A stretch of 64,000 nucleotides of DNA from Doryteuthis pealeii (Eukaryota; Mollusca; Cephalopoda; Myopsida; Loliginidae): the NCBI GenBank assembly GCA_023376005.1, contig CM042142.1:49043051-49107050 (forward strand), read 5' to 3'. The notes below the pieces were generated by a model. It did no database searches. It was not told where the DNA came from and saw nothing but the letters and a program-made list of their open reading frames with translations. A program made the translations under genes and the position numbers. Of the stretch, positions 28,927-42,998 are shown piece by piece. The number at the start of each line of letters is the position of its first letter. Within the stretch, counting starts at the first letter, position 1.

Positions 28927-31900
28927 ATTATTATTATTATTTTTTTTTTTTTTTTTTTTTTTTTGCTTGAAGGCAATTACAATGCGTATATCGTATAAAA
29001 TTCGATAATTATTGAAAATAATCATGACAAGCGAACTCTCCAAATATTGTGCCCCACATAGAAAATTGTACAGCTGTTTCAAGTTAATAAAGTTGAAACA
29101 GCTGTACGATGTTCTACGTGGGGCACAATATTTGCCAAGTTCGCTTGTCATGATTATTTTCAATAATTATCGAATTTTATATGATATACGCATTGTAATT
29201 GCCTTCAAGCAAAAAAAATAAAAATAAGAATATACTTTACTCAACAATGCTTCTAAAGCAAATTATCAAATCTCATATTTTTTATATCTTTTATTTTTTG
29301 TTTGAATTTATTTATTTTTTTTAAATTCAGCTTTTTGGGGTTTTTTTGTGATGTGCATGTCCATAAGTGAATTGAGACCCATCTGATGAGATGGAAATTT
29401 GGGGAGCTGTATTAAATCAACTTAGATTTATATAGGCCCCAATTTTGGTCGAAATAAATTTATTATGGAATTACGGTGTTGAGTTCTTCCTTCCTTTATT
29501 GATAAATATTGCTCTGTATATAATCTAAAAAGTTTATTATACATTGAGCTCTCTTCAGTGATTTAAAGATTCGCTGTATTTATACATACTGGATCATCAA
29601 TATTAATACAGTGGATCTTATAAATCACATATAGAATCATCCCTTACAACCAAGTTTTGGATAAATCTCTTATATATACTAGCAAATATATGCACCCTCC
29701 GGGTGCAAGTATTTAAGTTTTAATGTAATAAAATATTGTATTAAATTAGGAAGACTAATGAAACTAAATAAGAATGCAGATAAAAAAGTTTAAAACAGAG
29801 GGAGTATAATCGAAAAATAGAACAACTGAAACTTACTCTTCCATCACTCCCGTCTTTCATTGTTATTTTTTCTAATTTAAGTATTTAGTTAAAAGAGGAA
29901 GTAAATAATAAAATGACAGTTATTTTTCCTTGTTAATGGATTTCATTTAAGATTCATTGAAGAGATTTTTGCTTATATTCATTAAAATAAAACCAAACAG
30001 TTAGAAATCAATAACATTTTGCATATATTTATTAAATTCAAATTTTTAATATCAATATGCAAATTAGCCTTCCCATTCACACTGTAAACCGCTATTTTGT
30101 TGTATATAGAAATACAATTGCATGTTATTAGTATGTAGATATGGTTAACAGTATTAATAATGTAAAACAATTTTATTAATAATTGAGGTTTAAATAAAAA
30201 TAAAATCATTGGTAATATGACGTAAATAACAAAGGGAATTGTGACTCGAGTAGTGATATAGTTTCGGTTACAGACAGACAAACACACAATCTCCATTATA
30301 ATAAGATATATATATATAGACATCAATTGTAATGTTATTTTACTCATTTTAAGTGTTTGTACACAAGTTTTTTGGGTGGTTCTTTTTATACAAAAACAAA
30401 TGTGGTAGGAAATGCAGTTGCAAGAAGTGGTCACTTTAGACATGCTTTCCTTAAATTTTAACATTCACAATTTTTCAAATATTCCCAAAAGTTTCGGTCT
30501 TGACACTCATCAGACATAGTGGGAATGTATAAAAAATATTTCAACATGTTATTTTACTAGTTTTAAGTGTTTAAGCACTAATATATAGCAAAAAAATTAT
30601 TAATTTTGAGGTTTTCATAAAATTTAAACATACAAAACTTTTTCAAATCCACCGCTGACAATGGCCACAGGACAACTAATCAACAGTTGAGAATCATTTC
30701 TGGGCATTATAAAAATCTGATGCAATCAATTTCTAATTGTTGTAAAAAGAAGTCGACGGGGCGGCCTAAAGTTGGTGTCAGCCAGTCAGTGAGGGAGTCT
30801 ATTCCCTTTTCAATAGCGCTAGACCAAGGAGATTGTTTTTAGCATATGAGGTGGAGCGCCACACCTACCATCAGCTCCTTACTTTACCACACATATCCCT
30901 GTGCTACTCATACGCTGAGTTGGCGGGGACCGGTATCGAACTAGGAACCTTGTGGTTTCTAGCCGAACGCTCTACCGACTGAGCTAACCCGGTCCCTGAT
31001 TGTTGTAACCTAACAAAAGGTTACTAAATGAGAAATAACCAAAACAGAGATTGGAAATGAAACGGAATCTTTATAACATCAATAAAATGCAATACTCGCC
31101 AGTGTTGTGCAGAAGATAAACCACTGCTAGTGATATAAGACTACTCAGTCAGCATAATACTCCAGTATTTATGAGGATTGGGACATACCCATTAATGTTC
31201 ATAGGTAGGGTATATAACACTCATTTAATGTATTTCATTACATTAAAACTTAAATACTTAAATGCCCAGAAGGCACATATTCTTGCTAGTTTCAATTTTT
31301 TTTTCTTACATATTTTTTTCTAGCTAAAACAAGTTGTTAATGACAGTCTTTTCTCAGTCAGTTAAGTTCTTTTTTTTTTTTCAAAACGGTTTCTATCTCT
31401 TTGTACCTTGTTCTTTCATTTGCAACTTACCTTCACACTTCATGCCTTCAGGACCACACCCCCAAATGTAGTCATGACCTATAAAGAAAAAAGAAAAGAA
31501 AATAGTTAACAATTACTTTTAAAAATAATAAAAATAAAAACCTAAAATGTTAAAAGCAATTAACAAAATTCAAAGCTGTAACTAAAAGTTTCCTGCAGTG
31601 TTTTAGACACAATCATCAGACAGCAAAATTTTACTTTTTACACTGATTGTTTCAGTTTTGAAACAGTTATAATCTAAAAGAAAAAAAAAAAGAAAAAAAA
31701 AAAAACATGACATATATACATATATGGATTGGGTAAAATCCGACAAAATGTGATTGTTTGTTTTACGGCATATCAACCTCAGTGGGTCATTTAATGCCAA
31801 TAAAGTTTTGAAATAAATCAATTCTTAATGGATAATACAATTTTTTTATAAATACATTTTTCTATTTAACCCATAGATGGGACCCTAACAGGTACTACCA

Positions 31901-32598
31901 CTCCGGGTCAGAGTGGACCAGGGAGCAATGGTGATGAAGGGGTGCTCCACATTCCCCAAACCTCCAAAACTGGAACCTCACCATCAGATAGAGTTTAACG
32001 TCATTCCCAGGACATGTAGACCCTCAGCCACCGCCTTCTAGCACCCATATGATAAAAAGGGGTTGGGGCACAAAATGTGATTATTCACACACACACACAC
32101 ACACATTATATGACCAGATAAGTTGGTGATGGGAATGATTCTATTCTTTTTATAATAAACGAAGACCAAGATATAAATCTGTGTGTATATAGAAAAGCTT
32201 TGTTTTTACAACATTATATCCATTATATCCATTTATAGATGACTCGAGAGTATAAAAAGTCAGGCATTGTACAACATTGAAATAAAATAAATAAATTTTT
32301 AAAAAAGAATCCTAAGACTAAAATCTTTTTCAAAAAATCAATACTTCACAAGCACTAAATTTCTTTATAGGAAAAATAAAAATTTGACATCATTAAGACT
32401 TTTGTGAATAACATGAAATTTTAATAATTTTTTTTTAAAATGGTGTCTCAAAGTACAAATTTAATCAACTATTATTAGTGGATACATAAAATCAAATTTT
32501 CCCATGGTGTAAATTTACAAGTTTACCACAAGTTTCATTAACAATAAATGAAAGTTCACTTGAAGGTACACAGGATTTTAAAAGCAAACTTTCCTTCA

Positions 32599-32658
<60 letters not shown>

Positions 32659-35600
32659 TTCCTTTCAATTATAAATTTGAGTAGATGGAATAAAACTAAA
32701 ATAAATGATCAATAAATTATGCTTTTTAAAAAATGGGATCGATATCTTTCCTAAAACTATTTTAACGGTAAAATCTGTCTAACAATAAAAGCACAATTCA
32801 CACTAAGGAAAAATAATCTTTTTAGGGGAAAAAAAAAAAAAAAAAAACAAGTAAAATTACAGTCATGTACAAAACTTATTTAATTTATTAAAATAGAATA
32901 ATTATATCTTAGTAGAAATGTGGTAAATACATATATTGTGATTTGAAAGTCTTGTGAACCCCTACATATTTTTTTTAATAGGTAAAATAATTACATAATA
33001 CAACCTGAAATGCTGGAAAATATTTCAATTTTTAAAGATGTTTTTAGAGGTAAAATTACATAACTTTTACTTTTACTACAAAAAAATATGATAAAACAAT
33101 ATATAGAGGTGACAAGACTTTCGAACCACCCTATAGATTGATATACATAATATACAGGCTGGTCCAAAAGTCTTGTCACGCATACATATACTTTAGAGGT
33201 AAGATAATTACATAATACAACCCGTAATTCTAGAAAATAATTCATTTTTCAAAGATTCTTTTAAGAGGGTTAATTACATAACTTTTATATTATGTTACTA
33301 AAAACAAAAAATAATGAAAATTAAAACAATATGTAGGGTTAACAAAAATTTCAGACCGCACTATAGTTTTATCTTATGACAAGAAAAAAAAAACATAATG
33401 ACTTTAATTCTGTACAAAATTATTGAAATACAATATACAAAATTGAAATTGGTATAAACTCATTTTACATCCTTCGTTTTATATCCAGTCATCATTCTAC
33501 ATTCTGGTATTAATAACCTACTTCAGCAGTAGAAATTATGTCAGCTTTTCTTTTTTGTAATTTATAAAAGAAAACTTTGCTGTGACTGAAGTGAAAAAAA
33601 AAATATATATATATATACATATACTTACAATAGAAACACAAGATGGGTCGAAGAAAGTAACTCTTTACTAATCTATGTGGTACACCAGGTGGCCCTGCAA
33701 TTAGGTAAGTAAAATCACAGTCATCAGAATTTTCTTTGAAAAAAACCATAGTATAAACAAAATACTTCATAACAAACGAATAAAATGTTTAAATGTTTAG
33801 AGACGTATTCATTTTATATGAAGAAATGTGTTGCAAACAAGAAAAAAGAATGACTTAAGGAAAGAAAAAAAGAAAAGAAAAGAAAAGGAAAAAGAAAAAA
33901 AAAAATCAGTGTTCAAGAAGGCGAATATACAATAAACTAGAACAGCCATTTCACAAGATCATTTCTCAATTCACACACTGATCAATTATAAATAATTACC
34001 ACGTGTCTGTATGACTTGGACAGGAGCAGGGGAAACAGAAAGTTTTTCCAACGACTCTGCAGCTTCAGCTGAAATTAAACAAAAAATAAATAAATAAATT
34101 TAGAATGAATATTTTGTGTATTGTGCAAAATCTTTAAAATTCATGTCTAATATCCATAAAAAAAAATTTTTTTTAATTTTTTTTTAAATTAAATAAAAAT
34201 CTATATATCAATACTGGTGTTCCTAAAAAAAAAAAAAAAAATACAACCATTATCATCTTGCAACACCCTGTGGTTAAAAATGAGACCATCCAAATCATCC
34301 AAGATGAAAGGCAAAAATGTAAATCCTGATTATCTGGTGTTGCTCAATCACTGAATTCTTATTTCACCCATTTTAAAATGAATCATTCCAAATAAAAGAA
34401 AAATAGGCAAACAATAATAATATTAAAATAAACAACTTAAAAACAAGAATATATAAAGAACAAAATATGATATAACCAATATATACAAAAATAACTTTTA
34501 TTAATCTATATTTAAATATAGATAAGAGACTAAGTTTTTAAAACTTTTTATAACCCAGGCAATGCCGGGTAGGTCTGCTAGTAATAGTAATTGATAATAT
34601 GCATAAAAATAGCAAGTTTGGGCTATGTGGTGATAGATGAAATAAGCAAATGCAACAAACTGGCAGAAAAGAATACAAGACAAGGCACAACTGAGTGGGA
34701 AAGGAGATCCACTGGGAATTGTGCAAGAGATTAAAATTTGACCATGCTGACAAACAGTATATATATATTTACCAACCACTACACGCAAGTACGATTTGAC
34801 ACATGGTCAATTTCTTAAGCAGAGTTTAACAGGCTTAAATTCAGAGTCTTCCTTTTCCGAGACCGGTTGCCTAAGGTTAAAGAGACCAGTCTGTCCTACT
34901 ACTTACCTATAGCTTGAAGGAAAATAGTTCGATTCATACCTTTCCCAAGGGTATTCGCCTCCAGGATTTAAACTTTTTTTTTTTCTTTAACAAATATTCT
35001 CAACTTTGAAGCAGACTATGGGTATAAAGTCCAATGTATATATACTAAATTATGCAGAATTTAATTGGGAATAAAATGTGCTAAACTATGTGGTTGTATG
35101 TTTAGTGGTTTGGGTGCTACTAGTGCAAGTCCTCATGTTTTATTTGAATGATTGTTAGGTACCTCCAAAATAGATCATGATCAGTTTACGCCATATTAAA
35201 GGAAGAAACGTAAATATATTTGAACTTTTTTTTTCAATCTCGCAAAAAAGAAATAACGAACCTAAAAAGTTGTTACAAAGAAAAACTGTTAATTCAAAGA
35301 TCAAATTATCCGGTTGGGGAAAAATTACTCATCATCATCGTGAAAAATAATTAAAACAGTCCGTTTATTTACCAACACGGTCAGTTTCTTTATTGATATA
35401 TTTTTTTAGCAGAAGTCTGTATTCATGGTTCTTTTACTAAAAAGCTTTGGTATTGAGACTTAAAATCTTGATATAATTATTCAGATTATTTATTGAAAAA
35501 AAAAGTAAAAATGATTTTTTGCCGGTTCATTTTTTCATAAAATAAAATAGGGGGGGAGTAGACCTCATAAAAAATATTCCCCCTAATATATTTTAGAAAA

Positions 35601-38600
35601 AGTCCATTTCATACACCTTTTATTCTAAAGGTAAGTAATTATGGAAATTTTTGTGAAAATCGTACGATTAATTTATTTTTTATAGAATTAAAAAAAAAAC
35701 TATAGTTATAACTTGTTTTTGGCTACGTTAAATTTCAATTGATTTAACGGTACAAAAATATAAACATTGTTTTTCGTTTATAATTTTCATTATTTTCGTA
35801 AGCAGAAAAAAAAATTAAAAATCATTAGGAGTTTGTTTAATGCTTCTTCTTTCAAATGAACAAAAGAATTTCAAGATAATATTAACCTTTATGCAAGTTT
35901 TATAGTGTTAAATATAGGGGGGGGGTACATTTCACAGAGAAAATTGGTGGTACCTACGGAAATCTTAAATATGTGCAACATTTACGCTTGGGAAAAAAAA
36001 GTATGATATTCATGAGTCTATAGGCATTCATTTGGCCGCATTTTTTCTTCCACCCCAAACGGAGGTCCCTGAATCAAAAATCTAGAGCCATATTGACCTT
36101 TGGGCCCATAGCCTATGAGGAGGAAGAAGCTTACAAATTAGATTTGGGGCAATCAACCCAAGGAGATGTTGGATTATATGTTGGTATATATATTTACCAA
36201 CCCCTCCGCACAAGCAGGATGTGACACACGGTCAATTTCTTAAGCGGAGTTCAACAGGTTGGAATTCAGAGTTTTCCTTCTCCTAGACCGGTTGCCTAGC
36301 CATGGTTAAAGAACCCAGTCTGCCCTGCTATTTACCCATAGCTGGAGGGAGAGTAGGATTCATACCTTTCCCAAGGGTATTAGCGCTAAGTGAAATGCAA
36401 TTACCACGTCCAGGATTTGAACTCGGGGCGACAAGTCCATTTCCCATGACTTTAACCATTACACCACACGCTTCCTACTTATATGTTGGTATAAAATAAA
36501 CAGAATTGCCACTTGTATATATATAGACCTTACCAGCAGTAACAATAACTTCCAGTAAAAGTGACCAATGAACGAGCAGGACAAAAAGCATTTAAGATCG
36601 TTCACTAGGGTTAATAGAATATCTCTAACCCTAAAGTCCAAACCCTCCTCACCATGGCAGAGTGGTGAAAATGTAGTAGTGTCAAAGCTATGCCGTCCAG
36701 AACTAAAGTTCCTGGTAGGGCCTCTCAAGGTAGATTGGTCTGTCACCCAGTGAAATTAGAGCCACAAGTCGGCTAAAGGGGCTCTGGTGAAAATCCAAAG
36801 GGCATCTCCATTATAGTCAGGAATTAATGACTTCTGACATACTTGTCACTGTGTCAGTGAAAAATTTGAGGCAAACAAGAGTATCTCCTTCCCCTGACTG
36901 GGATATGAATGTGGGGTTTGGGGACCGCTAGTGAATTTCCTATTCCATTGTTAGTCTTTTCCTGAATTCAATATCTTATTCATTTGGGATATGGTGAATC
37001 CATTGGACAGAGCCGGCTCAATCGACCCAGGGTGAATGCTGTCACAACAACAAATTTAATAGAATCATTGCTATAATAAATAGTAGTGGTGAGAGTAATG
37101 TAGATTATGAGTTATCTCCCTTGGAATGTTTCAGTAGAAGGAACTCTTTGGCAAAAGAGGAAGAAAGTTAATTGGCAACGGACTACATATACGACAATCG
37201 TCCACCATTAGAGTGACTTCCATTCAACTGCCTTTTGACAATTTGGTAGCAGAGTGAAGAGGAAGATGCCTTTTTGAATTAACCTCTGCTGGGGTTTGTC
37301 CTGCTGTTAGTTCCACTCTTCAGTTTTTTATAACTCTAGTGATGAAGTTTAGATGAATTCATTGGACAGAGCTGGCTCTACCAACCCAGGGGGGGCGAAT
37401 GCCGAAACAACAACAGAATATCAACAATCAAAGGAAGACTGCTGACCTCTCTCGACTGGAGGCTTACTACAGACTTGGATTAACTGTGATTCAAAAATGG
37501 CTCTACAGGAAGAATCTCTACAGGAAGAGTCAGTGGAAGGATCGCCTTCAGAGATTGCCGAAGAAAAGACACTAGGCTGCATTTAGTGGGTGAAATAAGA
37601 CCTGTGAAGTTGGATAATGAAACAAAGAGAGAGAATCTGTCAACTCAGCTCAGACTGGTGTCCAGCCAAAATAGAACTAAATGCTTACAAAGCTTATCTT
37701 GACACAAGGCCAAATGGAGTAAATTAAACAGACATGAATCATGTAGACCAAATATTATGCAGTAAAATTACCCAGTCAGCAGTACCTAGAATATGATGAC
37801 AGCATCCACTACGGAGCTATAAGACACCACCCATAAAGAGAAAAAAAAAAAAAGAAGGTATCCCTGGTATGACACTAAACTGAATTTGGTGGTTAGGTCC
37901 CAGCTCTAGAGTGTGTGTAGTCTCCCTTTCATTGCTATGACTAAGTTCTATTCTGACCTGCAGTGGTAGTAACCTATTAGCATCCAAACTATATAGGTCA
38001 AATATGTGAGTTTCAGACCTACAGTGGTAGTAACATATTAGCATCCAAACTACATAGGTCAAATATGTGCGTTTCAGACCTACAGTGGTAGTAACCTATT
38101 AGCATCCAAACTATAGGTCAAATATGTGCGTTTCAGACTACAGTGGTAGTAACCTATTAGCATCCAAACTATATAGGTCAAATATGTGCGTTTCAGACCT
38201 ACAGTGGTAGTAACCTATTAGCATCCAAACTATATAGGTCAAATATGTGCGTTTCAGACCTACAGTGGTAGTAACCTATTAGCATCCCAACTATATAGGT
38301 CAAATATGTGCGTTTCAGACCTACAGTGGTAGTAACCTATTAGCATCCAAACTATATAGGTCAAATATGTGCGTTTCAGACCTACAGTGGTAGTAACCTA
38401 TTAGCATCCCAACTATATAGGTCAAATATGTGCGTTTCAGACCTACAGTGGTAGTAACCTATTAGCATCCAAACTATATAGGTCAAATATGTGAGTTTCA
38501 GACCTACAGTGGTAGTAACCTATTAGCATCCAAACTATATAGGTCAAATATGTGTGTTTCAGACCTACAGTGGTAGTAACCTATTAGCATCCCAACTATA

Positions 38601-41600
38601 TAGGTCAAATATGTGCGTTTCAGACCTACAGTGGTAGTAACCTATTAGCATCCCAACTATATAGGTCAAATATGTGCGTTTCAGATAATCTATTAATAAT
38701 GGAGATTCGCTTCCGGTTTTTGTCTGTAACAAAAATTATGTCACTGCTTACATCACATTACCCAAAATCGTCATAACATAGAATAAAATTTATTCTACGA
38801 TTTTTAGCATGTTCAAATTTTGAGTGTATTTATTCAATAAATATACTCAAAATTTGAACAGTCCTCATTGTTTTTTTTTAAAACAAGTTTTAATAAATAC
38901 ATGACTGGTATTATATATATATATAGTTTGTTTTATTTTAATACATATTTAAAGTTTACATTTCAAATTGTTTTATTTTTTTAATCCTTTAATGAATTTG
39001 ATGATTTTACTTACTTAGGGTACAAACTCGCTGACATTGAATTTTTTACTCCCACCTCTCAGGCAATATGTTTCAAAAATCTATTTTTACATCGCCTGGA
39101 GGACGTTTTTTATTTTGTACTGGTGTTTATAATGAATTTAAACTACATTAATATGAGTTTTCTTTTTGGTTTTTTTATACAAAGCTCTTCAATCCTGAAT
39201 GTAAATCTTACTGTAAATCATAAAAAAGAGAAACAAATTATTGGTTAAATTAAGTAAAAATATTTTAAGTAAACTGACAACTATATGGGTTGGTTGGTTG
39301 GATGGTTGTTCGGGTTTTATGGCATGTCAACCCATTGGATCATTTTATGCCGAAGACGTTTTGTTTTATTGATTCTTGATGGATACTCAATTTGTTTTAA
39401 ACACATTTTTTTCTATCTAACCCATAAATGGTACTCCAACAGGTACTACCACTCCGGATCAGAGTGGAGTTATGGTGATAAAAGGGTATTCCACATTCCC
39501 CAGACCTCCAAAACTGGAGCTTCCCCATCAGATAAAGTAGCGTCATACTGAAGACACAGAGACCCTCAGCCACTTACTGATAGCACATATATGTTGGGTC
39601 TTGCAATAAGGTTGGGACAATCATATAGGTGCTAGGGCTTGTTATGACCAGCTGATTGATCAGACCACCGTCTAGCCTAAGTAAAAGCCAAAGTGGAGTG
39701 TTGCAGGTCATGATCTGCTCATCCACCAGGATTACATCCTTAAGTATCACAGGTCACCACCCACACCCAACAAGTGGCCCCCATTGGGGGGGGGGTCTTA
39801 CCCCTCTGCAGAGGTACAGTCGGTGTATTCTAAAACCCCAGTCAACAGGGCTGACAACTATATGGGTAATACAATGAAAGTGTTTATGGTGCAATCATTA
39901 CCAACATTGGAAATGGACACGAATTAAAATCCTGGACAAGGCTGTTTTCATTTCCCATAGCACTAATACCCTTGGGAAAGGTATGAATCCAATTATTTTC
40001 CCTCCAGCTATGGATTAATAGCAGAGCAGACTGGGCTCTTAAACCTTGGTATGGCAACCTGCCTAGGAGAAGGAAAACTCTGAATTCAAACCAGTTAAAT
40101 TTCCGCTTAAAAAATTGGCTACTAAAATATTGATATTGTAACTAAGTATGAAGTGTTTGCCTGTTTGAAATGATTGTGAAGATATATTTTTGTACCTTAA
40201 ATAATTGGAGACTATAATTGTTAAATTGACTTAAAATAACCCAACAAGTACTTGACATGCCATAAAACCATTCAATCATATAATTACTTGGAAATTATTG
40301 GTATTAGATAGGAACATTTGAAACCATATAATTATGGAAATTATTTGTAGCAAGAATAGTTACTTGAAGCTATAATTGTTTGCAAATTGTAATAATTAAA
40401 TGGGAATAGTTACTTGAAACCATATAAATGGTTAAAAAAATTTTTTTTTTTTTAAATAAAATAAAAAAATTTTACTTCAGCATGAAATGATCAACCAATA
40501 CACAGGGTATGGTAAAAATACCTCCCACATTTTAAACTGTGACCTGTGTGGTGCAAGTGAATTTAGGCAAGTGGTAATGATAGCTCCATCTAGCTAATGT
40601 CTTACTATTTTCTTCTTTTTTTTTTTTTCCAGATACAATCAGTTACAATCATGGCTTGGACCAGTGCACATCATACATTTTCTGTTGAAACATTTTTTTT
40701 TTAAGACTGGTGAATTTTTAATAGCTAAACAGTAAGCTTTTCTTGCTCATTTTATGTTACATTGGAATGATGCTGTTTGAGATAGAAAAATCAATACTGC
40801 CAATAGGTTGAAAATTTTCAGCTATTCACTTACCAGGGAAATTGTTTTGCTAAGTTGGAGTGCCACACCTGCCGTCAACTCCCCACTTTACCACACCAAT
40901 CAGATTATCCAATTTGTGATACTCATGCGCTGAGTTGGCGAGGGCTGATATCAAAGCCAGAACCTTGCGAATCCTAGGCGGATGCTCTACTGACTGAGCT
41001 AAACCTGCTCTTTTGATAATTAAGCTTTTTGTAATCTTTTGTTTGTTTATTATTATTTTTTTTTTTTTTTTTTTTTACCCTTCACAAAACTCTTCAATCC
41101 TAAATGTAAAATTTTGCATCCACTGGAAATCTTAGAAAAGAAAAATAAATTATTGGTTAAATTGAAAATGTTAAAAATGTTAAGTAAACTGACAACTATA
41201 TGGGTAATACAATGGAGGTGTTTGTGGTGCAATGGTTACCATAGTAGAAAATGGACACACTGACATGAATTCAAATCCTGGACAAGGATGTTTGCATTTT
41301 ATATAGCATACCCATGAGAAAGTTATGAACCCAACTATTCTCCCTCCAGCTATGGGTATATAGTAGGCCAGACAGGGCCCTTTAACTGTGATATGGCAAC
41401 CAGTCTAGGAGAAGGAAAACTGAATTTAAATATGTTAAACTCTGCTAAAAAAATTTGCCATATGTCACATCCTACTCAAGCGGAGGGGTTGGTAAATACA
41501 TATATGTGTAATACACTTGAGGAAGGGGGGTGGGGGTCGAAAAGGAAAGATATAATGATCTATTTTGCCAAATGTACTATTATTAGATACAGATAAAGAA

Positions 41601-42957
41601 GTGAAAGTGAAAGACAAGTGGAGAGAATACAGAGATACATAGACCATTCATAAAACTCAACAATATTGTATTTTAGTGAACTATTGAAATCTAGATAACA
41701 TTATAACTGGTAATAGTTTTAAAAAAAGGAAAAAAAAAAAAAATAGGACATTTATCAATTATAAACATCATTCAAAGCAAACACTTGTAATCATACTTAT
41801 AGATAACAAAATAGATTATTAAACACGTGAACCCATTGTAACAGCAGTTGATAATGAAGGATTCTAATGAGCATTTCAATGGTTATCTTCATTTATCGAA
41901 AAATTTGGATGATTAAAAAAATTATGAACTGTATAAACACTGACCCCACAAATTATCATTTAGTGGCAAATTGAACTGGAAATTAATTTATTCTTGGTTG
42001 GTTGGTTGGATTTTATAGCATGTAAACCCATTGGGTTATTTTATTTTTGAAAACCTTTTTGTTTTATTTCTTCTTTGTGGCGTATGGCTGTTATGTGTGT
42101 AGCTATTTGGGTATCATTTTAGATTTTTGCTTCTATTAGAAATTGGGTATAACAATGCACGTTTAGATATCTACTGAAATCAGCATTTCTGCTGAGGATT
42201 TGTATATTAAGTTTTTATGTGGATAATTTTTGTAGGTCTATGAGCCTACATCCTTGATAGGAGGCTGGTTCTTTTTTAGGAAGTTCGATATGATTTTAGG
42301 ATCTATTTTTCCAAATAGTTTGTTTATGTTGTTAACATTTTAGAACTTTTTTCGAGTGTGGGTGATGTTTGTGTATTCAATCAAAATGTTTTATTGTGTA
42401 TTGGTTTCCTCATGAACATTTAGGTGGAGGTTCTTCTTTTAGAATAAAAAAGAATTTATTCTCAAAAAAACATTTTAAATTCATTGATTTAATAGAAATT
42501 CTCACTATGATCTGCATATACAAACATGAGAATTTTAGCTATATATAAATTTTTTTTTTTTTAATTTATTTATTTATTATTTTTTATTCTTTAATTTTCT
42601 TTAAGTTGCGCATGACTTTCACAATCAAAGTCATGCCACATTTCGAACGATTACCATGATCGTATTTCGGATGAGTTATGTCACACAATTTCGAAAGAAA
42701 ATTAACGGCTAAAAAGTGCCAAATCCGTTCATTTCATTTAATTACTTTTTTTGCCCTCATATACAGCATTTCATTTTTTTTCTCCAGACCGTCTCATATA
42801 CCTTGAAAAAGGGTGAAGGTTCACCCGAAATATCAGAATTGATCAAACCAGGAACAGAACAGCAATTGAGTATTAAAATTCTGATTTTTGTTCTGTTTTT
42901 CTTGTTTTTGTTCTTTTTTCCAATACTTAAAAAGACCAAACAAACAACGTTCACAAG

Positions 42958-42998
<41 letters not shown>

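Noticed and set aside
29982..30464. 160-codon frame on the minus strand
   Set aside because: Lies mainly across a Helitron copy; the equivalent frame in other copies (19059-19361, 26665-26979) is broken at different places and shows no Rep or helicase motif.
36568..36753. 61-codon frame in a GC-richer stretch
   Set aside because: Short, no domain recognised, and within unclassified repeat-like sequence; not supported as an exon of the p85 gene because phases already join without it.
37957..38688. Regular repeats that could be taken for a CRISPR array
   Set aside because: The whole 61-bp unit is repeated without unique spacers; it is a minisatellite in an animal genome.
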